DNA of 64,000 nt from contig CM049310.1 in the NCBI GenBank assembly GCA_026874595.1, positions 33,357,558-33,421,557 of the forward strand, given 5' to 3'. Under the pieces are notes generated by a model, which was not told where the DNA came from, searched no databases, and was given only the letters and a program-made list of their open reading frames with translations. Both the position numbers and the translations under genes were made by a program. Below are positions 1 through 12,716 of the stretch, piece after piece (position 1 is the stretch's first letter; every line of letters starts with the position of its first letter). The stretch is from Sipunculus nudus. Lineage: Eukaryota; Annelida; Sipuncula; Golfingiida; Sipunculidae.

Positions 1-75
1 CACAGTGGAGAAACATTTATAGTACAATCACGATCAGCTGAGCGCCGTGACCCATGGGTCCCTTGTTTAATTATG
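1..75 (+). repeat. Interspersed repeat end (GACCCATGGGTC family), truncated by window
   Basis: CACAGTGGAGAAACATT leads into CAGCTGAGCGCCGTGACCCA and TGGGTCCCTTGTTTA. The same sequence lies inverted at 18106-18178. Partial copies lie at 15040-15077, 17188-17222 and 56370-56400. Confidence 0.85.
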
Positions 76-2870
76 ACAATATGTTGATGAAAGTGATCTC
101 ACATTAATTTTCATACTTTGCAAATGATAAATAATTTCAAGAATGTCTGGGGGATAAGGCCACATAGATTAGTGGGAATGACAAAATTAATGTGGTAACC
201 AAATATTTTGATAGACCGATTTTAATTCAATAAATATTTGAATATGTACAATAAACAATAAATTAGAAATGTTATTACAGTTTATTGAGAAGTAGTGTTA
301 CAAATAAACATGGTTATGGTCAGTAAAAGTTGAAAATGTTGCCAGGATTTATTATTGCTTTGCAGACTGCAGTACTTTGATCTATCAAGGTAATCCTCTG
401 TGCTATGTGATCCCTTGTGTCATGTGATCCTCTGTGTCATGTGATCCCCTGTGTCTGCTTTCAAATTGTTCTACTATTACCCACCAGGGGGCAGCATCTG
501 GTACAAAATATGCTAATTAAATGAAATCTTATATTATCTGTTCCCTTTTAACAAATGCCCAGCTAATGAATGGACAGTAACATTCTTTTCTGTAATTGGT
601 GTCCACTTGCCTTTCAACATCTCAGCCAATTAAGATATGTGTTGTGTTGCAATTATAATACATGTCATTGCACTGTGAGTGCATCCAGTTAGGTAGGTTG
701 AGTGGTAACATTTTTTAACTATGCGAATCATCATTATTACCTCATGGTTTTCATCAATACACCTCTAAATAAACTCAGCTGAGATGCAGAAACAGACTTC
801 TGTTATATTTAACTCAGCATGATTGAATGCAGAATACAAGTGATTGTTATGGATGTATGGTAAATTTGTGGCAGCTGATTGCAAAATGGAATATCAGTGC
901 TTGTAAATATTGTTGCATACATAGTGCAATGTGATAAAACCCCAATTAAAAACCATTTTTGTTGGTGTTACCCCCCACAAATGAAAAACTTGTGTATCCC
1001 CAGACGGAAAGTTCTGGATACGTTGTACTATGGTTGCACCACCTCCTCAGAAAATATGTTGGGGCAAGATAGCTCAAAAGAAGGTCACAGATCTTTATCA
1101 ATTATTACATGTTTACAGATTAGTGGTGTGCCAAATAATTGATTATTTCAACATTTTAGATATAATTCTATACAGCAGAATACACAGAAATATGGAAGGC
1201 ACATAAAATTACTTATTTATAATCGATCATCAGTTGTTTTTTTTCTCTTAATCATTGAATATGATTTTACAACCAAATTAAATCTTACGACTAATACAGA
1301 TATAGGTGAGAGAATTTAAGTCTGTATAAAATGGGGACATCTGCTTTATCAGGAAAGCGATCTTGACTTTCATAGTTCCATTTTTGGATATAAATCGCAC
1401 AAAACATCTAAAGAAAGCTTGCTTGATTTGTCTAAAAATCTGGTAAAATGAAGATCTTAGACATCTTCTGTATGGGAGACTGTTGGCGCCACCTGTAATC
1501 CTTTTCGTAATCCCCAAGTTTAATGTCCCCATCACTGCCACTTGACATTAGTGTGAGCAATAAAATTCTAACTTTACAGATTCCTTACATCTTATATAAA
1601 TGAATGACCACGGGTCATAGGATTAAGCCTGTTTAAATTTCAGTAAATACCTTCATTATGAGTGTCCTTGACCTTTAATAATTCTCTATTTGGTAAAAAG
1701 TCACACATTACACATTTTTTAAGAATGGATGGATGGATTTTTCTGACAGGTAAAAGTCGCAGGAATGTTGTAGTTTTTTAACAGGCTTACACGAGTTATT
1801 TAATTGGTTCAAATGCCTTGTTTATTATTCATGTCAAAGATGTCAGAGCACCTCCCTGAAGCAAGTTCTGTGAAAACGTGGCTGCCACAGACTTGGTAGT
1901 ATGAAGATGATGCTTAGCATAATTAAGAAAATTTATTTTTTGATTTGCCAAAAAAAGTCCTGGAATGTCATAATTTTAGCTCAGCTGGCTTTAAGTGTGT
2001 AGAATACCATATCATAAAAATATCTGCTGTTTACTGCATAACCTACGCATAGGTGGTTTGGCCAACTGAGGCTCTTCATGTAACAACTGACAGGTCGAAT
2101 AAACAAGATGAGTCTTATAATTTCAATGTAAAATTCAATTTTTGCAGACTATTAAAAAATGTTTGATTGCAAATTGCAAATTTATGTTATTAATTAATTA
2201 TTTTTTTTAATATTAAGATGTGATTTAATATTAGGATCTAATATAAGTGCTTATTGACATGTTTGAATATATAATATGGTGTAAATACTTTGTAGCATTT
2301 GATTCTTATCTCGTAAAGTTGGCTCAACCATGGTATGAATAACAATGGTACACTCAATTATTCAGGAATATTGGGCAAACTTTCATGGGATTTAATATTC
2401 AGTTACATGGCCATATATTTAACTATTGAGAACTATTGCATTTACACATTTCTGTGTTTGAAAATGTATCCTCTCTTATATAACACTGAGGTCCAATACT
2501 GTTGTTTTCCTTATTGCATAATTAAATGGTTTCAGGCCACAAGTTTCATATATTACACATTGCAGATGCAGTGTATACCTAACTGGCTTGTTTTAGCTGG
2601 CTTATCAAATTTGATTTAATGCCCATTTGAAAATGAATTTTTTTCAACATTTTATTTCAGTTAATAAATAAAATGTATATTAGTATGCTTCAGTTCATGT
2701 CCATTATTATATAATTTACAGGATTTTGTAAAATTCCCAGTGGATATATTTTACATTATTAGGCCTACAATCTCAGTGGTGTATCCAGGATTTGAAAATA
2801 AGGGGGGCGCAGCCCTAAAGTCAGGAAAAGGGGCTGTTCTGCGTCTTTTAGACATGATATATATATATAT
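76..2870. other. AT-rich sequence without a supported gene
   Basis: Open frames here are short and show no recognisable domain. The segment 1278-1550 includes TTGGCGCCACCTGTAATCC, resembling the GGGGGCGCCACCTACAA piece of the repeat at 21.97 kb, so part of it is probably repeat-derived. CATGTGATCCTCTGTGTCAT is tandemly repeated about three times at 396-453. Confidence 0.5.
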
Positions 2871-2879
2871 AATTTTTAT

Positions 2880-3335
2880 GCCCCCGCCACAAAGTGGCAG
2901 GGGCATATAGTTTTACCCATGTCCGTCATTCCGTCATTCCGAAATCAAACAGTTGTACAGACTTTTTTTCGCAATGCCTGCAGATATTGGCCTGATTTTT
3001 GGTGTGTGGGCAGATAATGACCAGTTACAGATTGAGTTTGCGTTTGTCCTGGTTGACCTACTTTTGACCGTTTTACGGCTCCTAAACTTAGAAAATTTCA
3101 TGAAAAATAGAAATTTCATGACAAATACACATGTTTGGACTTTTTTTCGCAATGCCTGCAGATATTGGCCTGATTTTTGGTGTGTGGGCAGATATTGACC
3201 AGTTACACATCGAGTTTGCTTTTCATCCCAATTGACCTATTTTTGACCTTTTTACGGCTCCTGAACATAGAAAATATCATGAAAAATATAAATACACGTA
3301 TTAGACAAATACACATGTACTGACTTTTTTAGCTC
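2880..3335 (+). repeat. Interspersed repeat with CCCGCCACAAAGTGGC head and about 180-bp tandem units
   Basis: It begins CCCCCGCCACAAAGTGGCAG. Units starting GACTTTTTTTCGCAATGCCT then GCAGATATTGGCCTGATTTT repeat at about 2960 and 3140, with a start of a third at about 3319. The same unit recurs at 15065-15640, ending CCACAGGCGGGGCATTCGTG. Confidence 0.8.
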
Positions 3336-4710
3336 AGCTGACTATAAGTCATCTGAGCTATAGTCGTGGTCCATTGTCCGTCGTCTGTCTGTCCGTCCGT
3401 CCGTAGATGTGGCACGTTTTGAAACCGTAAGACCTAGGAATCCAAAATTCGGCATAATGTTAGATGTCCCCAAGATCTCCTACCAAGCCGAAAACTGGGT
3501 CTTTGAGACTTCATTCCTATGAGAAATTAAGGAAAAACCTCAATTTTTTATTAAAAACCTTTTTTAACACTTCAGGACTGCCTAATATCAAAACCACTCA
3601 TCCGTTTTTCCTCATATTTACCATAAATATTCCTCTATATAGTTCCTATATACATGCCAGAAATGAGGTCTGTATTATATAATTTAAAAAAGTTATGGGC
3701 CCAAACATAATGCATTTTGTAAAAAATTACGAAAGATATTTGATCACTTAATACAAAACATGTTAAAGCTATGGACTTTTTTACAGTAATATAACTTTAA
3801 TTAATCAAAATTAAATTATATGACCAAAATTAGATCAAAATCTTTTAAATTTTTTAAAATATTAAAAAAAATACAAAATTTGTACCTTTAATTTTGCCCA
3901 ACTTTGACCGTGGCACGTTTTTTTCCTGTAAGTACTGTGGATTTAATTTTCACAGCATGTTTTTGTTAGCATTTTGTCTGTTAACACCAAAAATTTGAAA
4001 CCAGTTGATCAAAAACTGTAGATTTTATTCAAGTTTTCAAGCACCATGTAACATATTGTTTACATCAAGCTAGTGTTATGCAGTTTGCAAGAGCTCAGCT
4101 CCCCAGCTTCAGCTCTCAGTTCCTTAAATTTGGCATACAATTAGATGTCTCCAAAATCCTCTACCATGCCAAGAATTTGGTCACTAGGACTTAATACCTT
4201 GGAGATAATAATGAAAAACCTCGTTTTTCCATTACAAACCCATTGTTACACTTCAAGACTGCCTAATATCAAAACTACTGATCTGACTTTAATCATATAT
4301 AATATACATCTTTTTCTATACATTTTCTATGCACATGCCAGAAATGATGTCAGTATTGTGTAATTGTTTTAAGTCATGGGCCCAAACATAATGCACTTTG
4401 TAAAAAATCAAGAAATATATTTACTCCCTTAACAAGGGGATTGCTGAAGCTAGAGATTTTTTGTCAGGGATGTAACATTATTTAATCAAGATTCAATTGA
4501 ATACCCAAAATTAGTTCTAAATTTTTCAAATTTTATAAGTTATTAGTATAAATATAAAATTAGTACCTTAAATTTTGCCCATTTTTGTTTCCTGTGAGCA
4601 CTGTTGATATAATTTTCATATCTTGCACACATAAGGATTTCAGCTTTTTAGTTTAGAAAGCTGAAAGAAATTGGCCAAAAATTGTAGCTTTTATTAATGT
4701 TTTTATGAGA
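3330..4710 (+). repeat. AGCTCAGCTGA family repeat, plus orientation
   Basis: The end TAGCTCAGCTGACTATAAGT / CATCTGAGCTATAGTCGTGG has internal hairpin symmetry and is followed by a GTCC-rich microsatellite (CCGTCCGTCCG). The body (TTAGATGTCCCCAAGATCTCC) occurs again in diverged form at 4130-4400 and inverted at 20.0-21.35 kb. Confidence 0.8.
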
Positions 4711-5378
4711 TCATGTCAGACCTTGACTCTCTCCAGCCCCTCTTGAGTCACCTGTATGGTGACCTTGTTGAACTTTCAGCAAATTATGCATGCTTGAGGT
4801 GAGACAAACACTGGGGCAGCCTGGCAGCTTATAGCCAGCCACAGTTGATCCAGGTGTCCAACCCAACTCATCAAGTAATTTTAACCAACAGCATAACAAT
4901 AAATTAATAAATTTTTATTGGTTTTTAATAACAAATTAAAGAAAAATAGAAAAGGAATTTGTTAGTTTATAATAACAGGAAATTAACTTGCAGTTACTGA
5001 TGATATAAGAATCTTGTATCGATGGATAGAATGTCATGTATCCAAATAACACCATGCATTCAACTATGGTATTTTTCAGTTCAATTTTAATGATAAAAAG
5101 GTAAATCATATTATTCATTACTAATCATTAAGGATCATATGAAGGAAATTAATGATAGACAAAGATGCAGTTGATAATAGTAATCTAGATTCCTACTGTG
5201 TCTAGTGTGTGGGGCATTTAACAGTATTTGTGACAAAGCACTTGTGAAAAAAAAGCGGAAGAAATAAACCTTTCACCCAATTTTTAAACCCAAAACAACC
5301 TAAAATTTATTATAGCTGACATCATATTATCAAAGTTTTTGGTTTTCATCATATTTTTGACCAAAATGTAATTAAATG
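4711..5378. other. AT-rich spacer without a supported gene
   Basis: No recognisable protein, RNA or repeat terminus. The first 200 bp (GTCACCTGTATGGTGACC, TATAGCCAGCCACAG) appear repeat-related. Confidence 0.4.
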
Positions 5379-5745
5379 TACGGACGGGACAAATTTAAAA
5401 TGCTGATACTGCAATAATGAAGAGTCCAATTCAGTTGGTCTCCATTGTGACAAAGTAATTGCCCAATGAACTTTTGAAAATTATTGAAATAATTAATTAG
5501 TTGTGTATTGTTATGTAATAATTGCCTGTCATCACGGTATTTGTCCCGTCCGCAACATTTGACTTTAAAAAGTTTTAATTACAAACTTATTAGAACTATT
5601 TGGACTTCAATTTTTTTGTTTTCTCTTCCTCTAGAGTATATACCTTCTAATTATTACAAAACATAGGCTGTGCTCAACCTATTAATTAAATATGGAGTAA
5701 TTTTGATAAATGTTGAGGACGGGACATCTTGTTGCAGACGGGACA
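5379..5745. repeat. Left subterminal CGGACGGGAC motifs of the transposon
   Basis: CGGACGGGACA-type motifs occur in both orientations at 5379, 5541, 5717 and 5737. The same motif clusters at 8535, 13961, 13983, 14171 and 14337 beyond the transposase. Such clustering at both flanks fits transposase-binding subterminal repeats, so the element probably extends from near 5.38 kb to near 14.36 kb. Exact termini and target-site duplication were not resolved. Confidence 0.55.
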
Positions 5746-6298
5746 TATTTTATTTTTCTGTGGAGATAGAAACTATAATACTGATAATTTCTTCTCAGTT
5801 ACTGTCTACCTCAGTAATTTGCACCTAAAACTATATTGTAGGTGATCACTTGGGTTCAGTAAATACAGCATTTCAGCAGTTGTCCTCATGAGTTTTTCAT
5901 TAGTTACCTAATTAAGCCATCCACTGTCTGTCTGTAGATATAAAAAAACAATTCCAAGGCTTTGATCTGAATCTGATCAGACCAGGCTCTTAAGTGTTCA
6001 TGTTTATTTGCTAGGGAAGTCTTTGTATCACTCTAATCACTTTTAGATTAATTAGTAATAATTACTTATAAAGAGTCACCCTGGTGCAAGTGCTGATGAA
6101 GTGCTGATGAAGCATGACATTCAGCTTCCTGTAAGATTCTTGCTGCTCTTTCAAGTTGGTGGCTGATTGATTTTGGGAGATGACAGGACTCATGTGATTG
6201 ACAGCATTTACTTCAAACCAAGGCTATTTAATCCCTCCCTCCAGCATGTCCAGAGATCATTTCAGTCCAGCCTTTTGCATGTTTACATGTAGCTCAGG

Positions 6299-8231
6299 AT
6301 GGATTTTGATACTATTAAGCAAGCCAAGGCTCCTATGTCTGGAGCTGAAAGGACACGGTTGTGCCGACAACGTATGAGAGAAAACAAGTTAAAAAATGAT
6401 CATGTAGCTTACAAGAAAAAGGACAAGGAGAGGAAAGCAAAGGAAAGAATGATTAAAAAGCAGACTATTTCTGATAAGAAAAAGAGGAAATGAGGGTTGC
6501 TGAGAGGAAAAGGAAGCAAGCATACCGTGCTAAGAAAAAAGCTGAGCTTCATGCATCCAGTTGTGATGAAAACACAAATACACCAAAGCAAAACCTAGCA
6601 GCCACATCAGTAAAAACTGATACAGGTCGCAAGCACAAACAGAAGCGTCTCCTGGTGATGAACCTCTCAGAAGCTCACCAAACATTCATGAAGGAAACTG
6701 GTATACAAATAGGACTCACAAAGTTTGCTTCACTCAGACCACCACATGTTTTTCCTGTCACAGAAAAGAACCATGAAGTATGTATGTGCAGGTACCATGA
6801 GGATATAGAATTAATTGTGAGTGGTCTCCGCAAGCACATCTCCATCCTTCCAAATTCAGCTGATGAACTGGTGAAAAAAAACTGTGTGTTCCATGGGAAG
6901 TACAGCATGTATAGATAGACAATGCAAAAACTGTGGAGTATCAGAACTGGAAAAGATATTTGATGGATATGATGGTCTGACTGATGCAAACATAGTGTAT
7001 TATCAATGGATTACAGCTGAAGGCAAAACTGAGAAAACAATTAAACAGGAAAACTTTGAGACAGTGAAGACATTGTTGATGCAGTTACTGGCACCATTTG
7101 CAAGACATGTCTACAATGCTAAAAGGCAACATCAGGAACTTAAGCAGCTAAAGAATGAGTTGCCACCAGGCCACATCATCTTGCATGAAGATTTCTCTGA
7201 GAACTATGCCCTAAAACACCAGAGAGAGATCATGCAAGCCCACTGGTCGAACTCTTAGTGTAACTGTGTTCACTGCCATAATTTAATACAGGAAAGATGA
7301 AAATGCTGATTTGGAGCACAGTTCCTACACTGTTATTTCTGATGAACTGTGTCATGATAAAAGGGCAGTTCCTGCATTCAACAAGGCTATTTTAGCCGAT
7401 TTTGAAATTAGGTGTGACATGAAGGTACAACGGGTTCACTACTGGTCAGATGGAGCTGGAAGCCAGTTCAAGAACAAGTACATGTTTACTAATCTGTTGT
7501 AGCATGATAAGGACTATGGATATCCTGCAGATTGGAGCTTTTTCGCTACTGCTCATGGGAAAGGGCCCATCGATGGGATTGGCGGAGAGGTTAAACGTGC
7601 TGTTTGGCGGTCAGTGCTACAAGGGAAAACTGGTGATCAACTGTGCTGAGGACTGTTACAGAGCAGCCAGGGAACTCTGTAACAAAATCATCACCTTGTA
7701 CGTTGATAAACAGCAGATTGTCTCCAGTACTGAGAATGTAGAGGAGTGCTGGCAGTCCTGCACTACAGTGCCTGGGACTCGTGACTTTCACTTTATCACA
7801 CCTGTCAGTGACCATGAACTTGGACATTCCCTCAGTTCCCAGTTTTTATGTGCCACTTCACAGCTAACAGTCATATGACATTACCATATCCTGCTGCTTC
7901 CCCCACTGACCAGCCATCCATGGATATAGCAGACACATCCACAGAGAACATGTCTTACAGGATAGGGGACTTTGTGCTTGTTCAGTTTGAATGTCAGAAC
8001 CGGCCTAACATCAAACGTGTCTACCTGTCGCAAATTCTTGAAGTTAACAGTGATTCAGTGAAAATTGTGTCTCTAAGAAGTGCAAATAAGTACAAAAAGG
8101 TTTTTGTGCATGCTGATTTAAGGGATGAGTCATGGGTTGCTACTGAGCAAATTATAGGAAAAGCACCAGTGCCTGTGATTGATTCCCGTGATCGCCACTT
8201 GTTTGATCAGCCTCTCAGAGTGATGGAGTAA
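6299..8231 (+). pseudogene. DDE/RNase H-like transposase, inactivated by frameshifts and stops
   Basis: One protein can be followed through several frames. An N-terminal basic, charged segment (SGAERTRLCRQRMRENK) breaks frame at about 6490. A middle part (about 6490-6910) breaks at about 6905. CKNCGVSELEKIF leads to HEDFSENYALKHQ, with Asp at 7190. A frame break at about 7260 is followed by VHYWSDGAGSQFKNKY, with Asp at 7449, then TAG at 7500. In the same frame come FFATAHGKGPIDGIGGEV (Asp 7572, Glu 7587). A break at about 7645 leads to CYRAARELCNKIITLYVD, and a last frame (7848-8231) encodes YRIGDFVLVQFECQNRPN. The spaced acidic residues and the WSDGAGSQ and HGKGP-DGIGG blocks recall uncharacterised, transposase-like proteins of invertebrates. 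I cannot assign a named superfamily. At least five lesions make it non-functional. Confidence 0.75.
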
Positions 8232-8555
8232 TTAAGATATCTTTTGTTTAAAAGTGATATGCTGGAAGATGATATAAAAGTCTACCAAGGATGATGAACT
8301 TTTATGAAAGGAGGCAAAGTAGATCTATAGTGAAATTTGATGTTTAAAAATAATAAAGTATATTGGCTTCAGTACATATTTCTTTCTTTCATTAAAATTA
8401 TAATTAAAGAATCTGACCCCCCCCCCAGTGGCAGCAACATTAGGCTGAACTAACCCCACTTTGACATCTGGGTACCCTAAATCTGTAATCCAACTTTCAA
8501 CTGGTGTGTAGGTATGGAGGTCTTAGTAGTCATGTCCGTCCCGTCCGCGACGTTG
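8122..8555 (+). mobile_element. Transposon 3' end, first copy (internally deleted)
   Basis: This covers the last transposase codons, the 3' UTR with AATAAA at about 8351, a poly-C run and a terminal GTCCGTCCCGTCCGCGAC block. It matches 13513-14357 but lacks the roughly 400 bp corresponding to 13877-14279. Confidence 0.8.
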
Positions 8556-9343
8556 CTGGTTGTCGTTTTTCCTGACAGATGAAATCACTGGTCGTCGTTT
8601 CTCCTGGTACTAGTGGTAGATGGTTGCCGAGTCCTGGTTGACGAGTGATCTTGTCCCAGTGCGGGCATGTCTTCTCAAACAGTGACCTGGACTGCTATTG
8701 ACCGGTACTTACTTCCGGTTTGCAGTGCATTATGGTCGCCCCAAATCTTTCTTAATATAATATTTGATGGAGTTTTTAGTCCAGTTAGAATCATGATGGG
8801 GATGTATGTAACATATATTTACTAATCGTGACCCTTCTTGTCAAAGAGAGGTCCTCTGTAATCATTATTCAAAATCTAGCGACCTTGAAATTCCGCCCTC
8901 TTGTAGGCAGTGCCGCCATATTGGATATTCGCCCTGTCCTAGTTAATTCCGCGTCTTCATGAACTGATTATACTGCAGATAAAATTAAACTACTTGTTTC
9001 AAATGAATCTGCTTATTTAGCAAGGTCCTCCCGCTGCCGGCTATGGTTTTCCATACGTTAAGAGTACCAGATTTCCCAGAACACAGCGATTCCTTAATTA
9101 TCGCCCGGCGCCGCCGTACTAATACCGATGTCCGCCCTCCAAGTATTCTATTTGTCTGGACAGTTTTTAACTCTGATTTTGGTTATCATTACCTTCTTTT
9201 CAACCAGGCAGGTCTTGGGCTTTAAATATTTGTGAATATACTATAGTCCTGCCCCCCCCCCCCCCCCATCGTTTCCTTTTATTGGCGCCAAACACACAAA
9301 ACACTAATGGTGTGGCGAGCATAAAATTATTATCTGCTTGGGG
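8550..9343. repeat. Direct repeat A, left copy
   Basis: About 795 bp beginning ACGTTGCTGGTTGTCG and ending CTGCTTGGGG. It is nearly identical to 12717-13514, including a poly-C run. It carries an ORF of about 60 codons in both copies that shows no recognised domain. Confidence 0.85.
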
Positions 9344-9629
9344 CAGAGTAATTGTATTTATGCTCTGTCACACCAACATGCACACACCCGAACCTGCTCA
9401 CAGTTATTCTATAATTAATCAAGACTTGATTATATCATTCATACCCATCCAGTCACTTGCTCTGTTCTCGGAAGTGCTGAAAGAAGCGCACAAGACATGG
9501 AATTGTGGGAAAAACTGGCTAAGGTTTATTAAAAATAACATTAAAATTTCCATATTCAACATATTCAGCAATTATCCCTTCTTTCCCACTGACGGGAAGG
9601 TGGGGTACAACACGCCACAGGCCAGTCTT

Positions 9630-12355
9630 TAGGCGTGCTCAACACTTGAGAAAAGCACGGTCGGTTTTTTGTTATGCTTAACACTTGAGAAAAGTATGGT
9701 CAGTTTTCTGTTATGCTTAACATTTGAAAAAAGCACAATCAGTTTTTGTTAAACTTAACACTTGAGAAAAGCACGGTTGTTTTTTTTTGTGCTGTCACTT
9801 TAATGTTATGCTTAACACTTGAGAAAAGCACTGTCACTTTTATGTTATGCTTAACACTTGAGAAAAGCACTGTCACTTTACGTTATGCTTAACACTTGAG
9901 AAAAGCACTGTAACTTTTATGTTATGCTTAACACTTTAGAAAACCACGATAATTATTTGTCATGCTAACACTTGAGAAAAACACGGTCAGATTTTTGTTG
10001 TGCTTAACACTTGAGAAAAGCACTGTCAGTCTTTAAGTGTGCTTAACACTTGAGAAAAGCACAGTCAGATTTTTGTTGTGCTTAACACTTGAGAAAAACA
10101 CTGTCACTTTTATGTTATGCTTAACACTTGAGAAAAGCAAGGTCAGATTTTTGTTGTGCTTAACACTTGAGAAAAGCACAGTCAGTCTTTTGGTGTGCTT
10201 AACACTTGAGAAAAGCACTGTAACTTTTATGTTATGCTTAACACTTTAGAAAACCACGATAAGTATTTGTCATGCTAACACTTGAGAAAAGCACGGTCAG
10301 ATATTTGTTGTGCTTAACACTTGAGAAAAGCACTGTCAGTCTTTAAGTGTGCTTAACACTTGAAAAAAGCACAGTCAGTCTTTTGGTGTGCTTAACACTT
10401 GAGAAAAGCACTGTCAGTTTTTTGCTTAACACTTGAGAAAAGCACTGTCAGTTTTTTGGTGTGCTTAACACTTGAGAAAAGCACGGTCAGTCTTTAGGCG
10501 TGCTCAACACTTGAGAAAAGCACGGTAGGTTTTTTGTTATGCTTAACACTTGAGAAAAGTATGGTCAGTTTTCTGTTATGCTTAACATTTGAAAAAAGCA
10601 CAATAAGTTTTTGTTATACTTAACACTTGAGAAAAGCACGGTCGTTTTTTTTTTTTTTTTGTGCTGTCACTTTAATGTTATGCTTAACACTTGAGAAAAG
10701 CACTGTCACTTTTATGTTATGCTTAACACTTGAGAAAAGCACTGTAACTTTTATGTTATGCTTAACACTTTAGAAAACCACGATAATTATTTGTCATGCT
10801 AACACTTGAGAAAAACACGGTCAGATTTTTGTTGTGCTTAACACTTGAGTAAAGCACAGTCAGATTTCTGTTATGCTTAACACTTGAGAAAAGCAAGGTC
10901 AGATTTTTGTTGTGCTTAACACCTTAGAAAAACACTGTCAGTCTTTTGGTGTGCTTAACACTTGAGAAAAGCACTGTCAGTTTTTTTGGTGTGCTTAACA
11001 CTTGAGAAAAGCACGGTCAGTCTTTAGGCGTGCTTAACACTTGAGAAAAGCACGGTCGGTTTTTTTGTTATGCTTAACACTTGAGAAAAGTATGGTCAGT
11101 TTTTTGTTATGCTTAACATTTGAAAAAAGCACAATCAGTTTTTGTTATACTTTACACTTGAGAAAAGCATGATTTTTTTTTTTTTTTTTTTTTGTGCTGT
11201 CACTTTTATGTTATGCTTAACACTTGAGAAAAGCATTGTCACTTTTATGTTATGCTTAACACTTGAGAAAAGCACTGTAACTTTTATGTTATGCTTAACA
11301 CTTTAGAAAACCACGATCAGTTTTTGTCATGCTAACACTTGAGAAAAGCACAGTCAGATTTTTGTTGTGTTTAACACTTGAGAAAAGCACGGTCAGATTT
11401 TTCATATGCTTAACCTTGAGAAAGCACGGTCAGATTTTTATATGCTTAACACTTGAGAATAGCACAGTCACTTTTATGTAATGCTTAACACTTGAGAAAA
11501 GCACAGTCGGTTTTTTGGTGTGCTTAACACTTGAGAAAAGCACGGTCAGTCTTAAGGTGTGCTTAACACTTGAGAAAAGCACGGTCAGTTTTTAGGTGTG
11601 CTTAACACTTGAGAAAAGCACGGTCAGTTTTTAGGTGTGCTTAACACTTGAGAAAAGCACGGTTAGTTTTTAGGTGTGCTTAACACTTGAGAAAAGCACG
11701 GTTAGTTTTTTGTTATGCTTAACACTTGAGAAAAGCACTGTCACTTTTATGTTATGCTTAACACTTGAGAAAAGCACCGTCAGTTTTTTGGTGTGCTTAA
11801 CACTTGAGAAAAGCACGGTCAGTCTGTTGGTGTGCTTAACACTTGAGAAAAGCACTGTCAATTTCTTGGTGTGCTTAACACTTGAGAAAAGCACTGTCAG
11901 TCTTTAAGTGTGATTAACACTTGAGAAAAGCACGGTTAGTTTTTAGGTGTGCTCAACACTTGAGAAAAGCACGGTTAGTATTTAGGTGTGCTTGACACTT
12001 GAGAAAAGCACGGTTAGTTTTTGGGTGATAAACACTTGAGAAAAGCACGGTCAGATTTTTGTTATGCTTAACACTTGAGAACAGCACGGTTAGATTTTTG
12101 TTATGCTTAACACTTGAGAACAGCACGGTTAGTTTTTTGTTATGCTTAACACTAGAGAAAAGCACAGTCAGTTTTTTGTTATGCTTAACACTTGAGAAAA
12201 GCGTGGTCTATATTTAGGTATGTTTAATACTTGTGAAAAGTAGGAGTGATTAATGAATTATAGGCTAGCCATGCTAAACGCTTGAGAAAAACCTGATCAA
12301 TACTAGCTATGCTTAACAATTGAGAAAAGCATGATCATCATTAACTATGCTCATG
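9630..12355. repeat. Satellite of roughly 38-bp units with higher-order structure
   Basis: Roughly 70 tandem units have the core TGCTTAACACTTGAGAAAAG and a variable linker such as CACGGTCAGTTTTTAGG. TGCTT and AAGCA at the core edges could form a short hairpin. A recognisable block (GGCGTGCTCAACACT, then TATGGTCAG, CACAATCAG and a poly-T run) recurs at about 9632, 10494 and 11027, giving a higher-order period. The last units (12220-12350) decay. Confidence 0.95.
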
Positions 12356-12716
12356 ATGTTTAATAAAAACAAAGTCATGGGGTATGAAAACATATAAAAA
12401 CTGTATCTTATCCGCCGTAACGTTATTCAGTACAGTACGTTGCTAGCTGACATCGAGATGTTAAAGTCGCAATTTTTGCCGCTTTTCTCTTCCATTTATG
12501 TACCAAAAGGGGGGGGGGGGGTTTCTAATGAAATTTAACAATAAAAATTTACGTATTTATATTTATATTTCATATATGAAAGAATTATAAAATACCTTTT
12601 CGGGAAGGTAAAGCTTTATGTAAAATAAAAATTACGGAACGCTTCACGAATCTGCGTGTCTTCCTTGCGCAGGGTCATTTCTGTATCGTTCCAATATTAG
12701 TTTTCTTCCAGATAGT

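Noticed and set aside
9043-9225. 60-codon frame repeated at 13209-13391
   Set aside because: The frame is kept because repeat A is recently duplicated, not because it is clearly coding. No domain was seen.
10033-12165. Open frames of 60-77 codons on both strands with LFSSVKHTKKLTV or CLTLEKSTVSFL repeats
   Set aside because: They arise because many satellite units are 39 bp, a multiple of three. Both strands are open and unit-length changes break the frames.
9630-12355. Satellite considered as a CRISPR-like array
   Set aside because: Eukaryotic context, linkers too short and repetitive to be spacers, and no cas genes.
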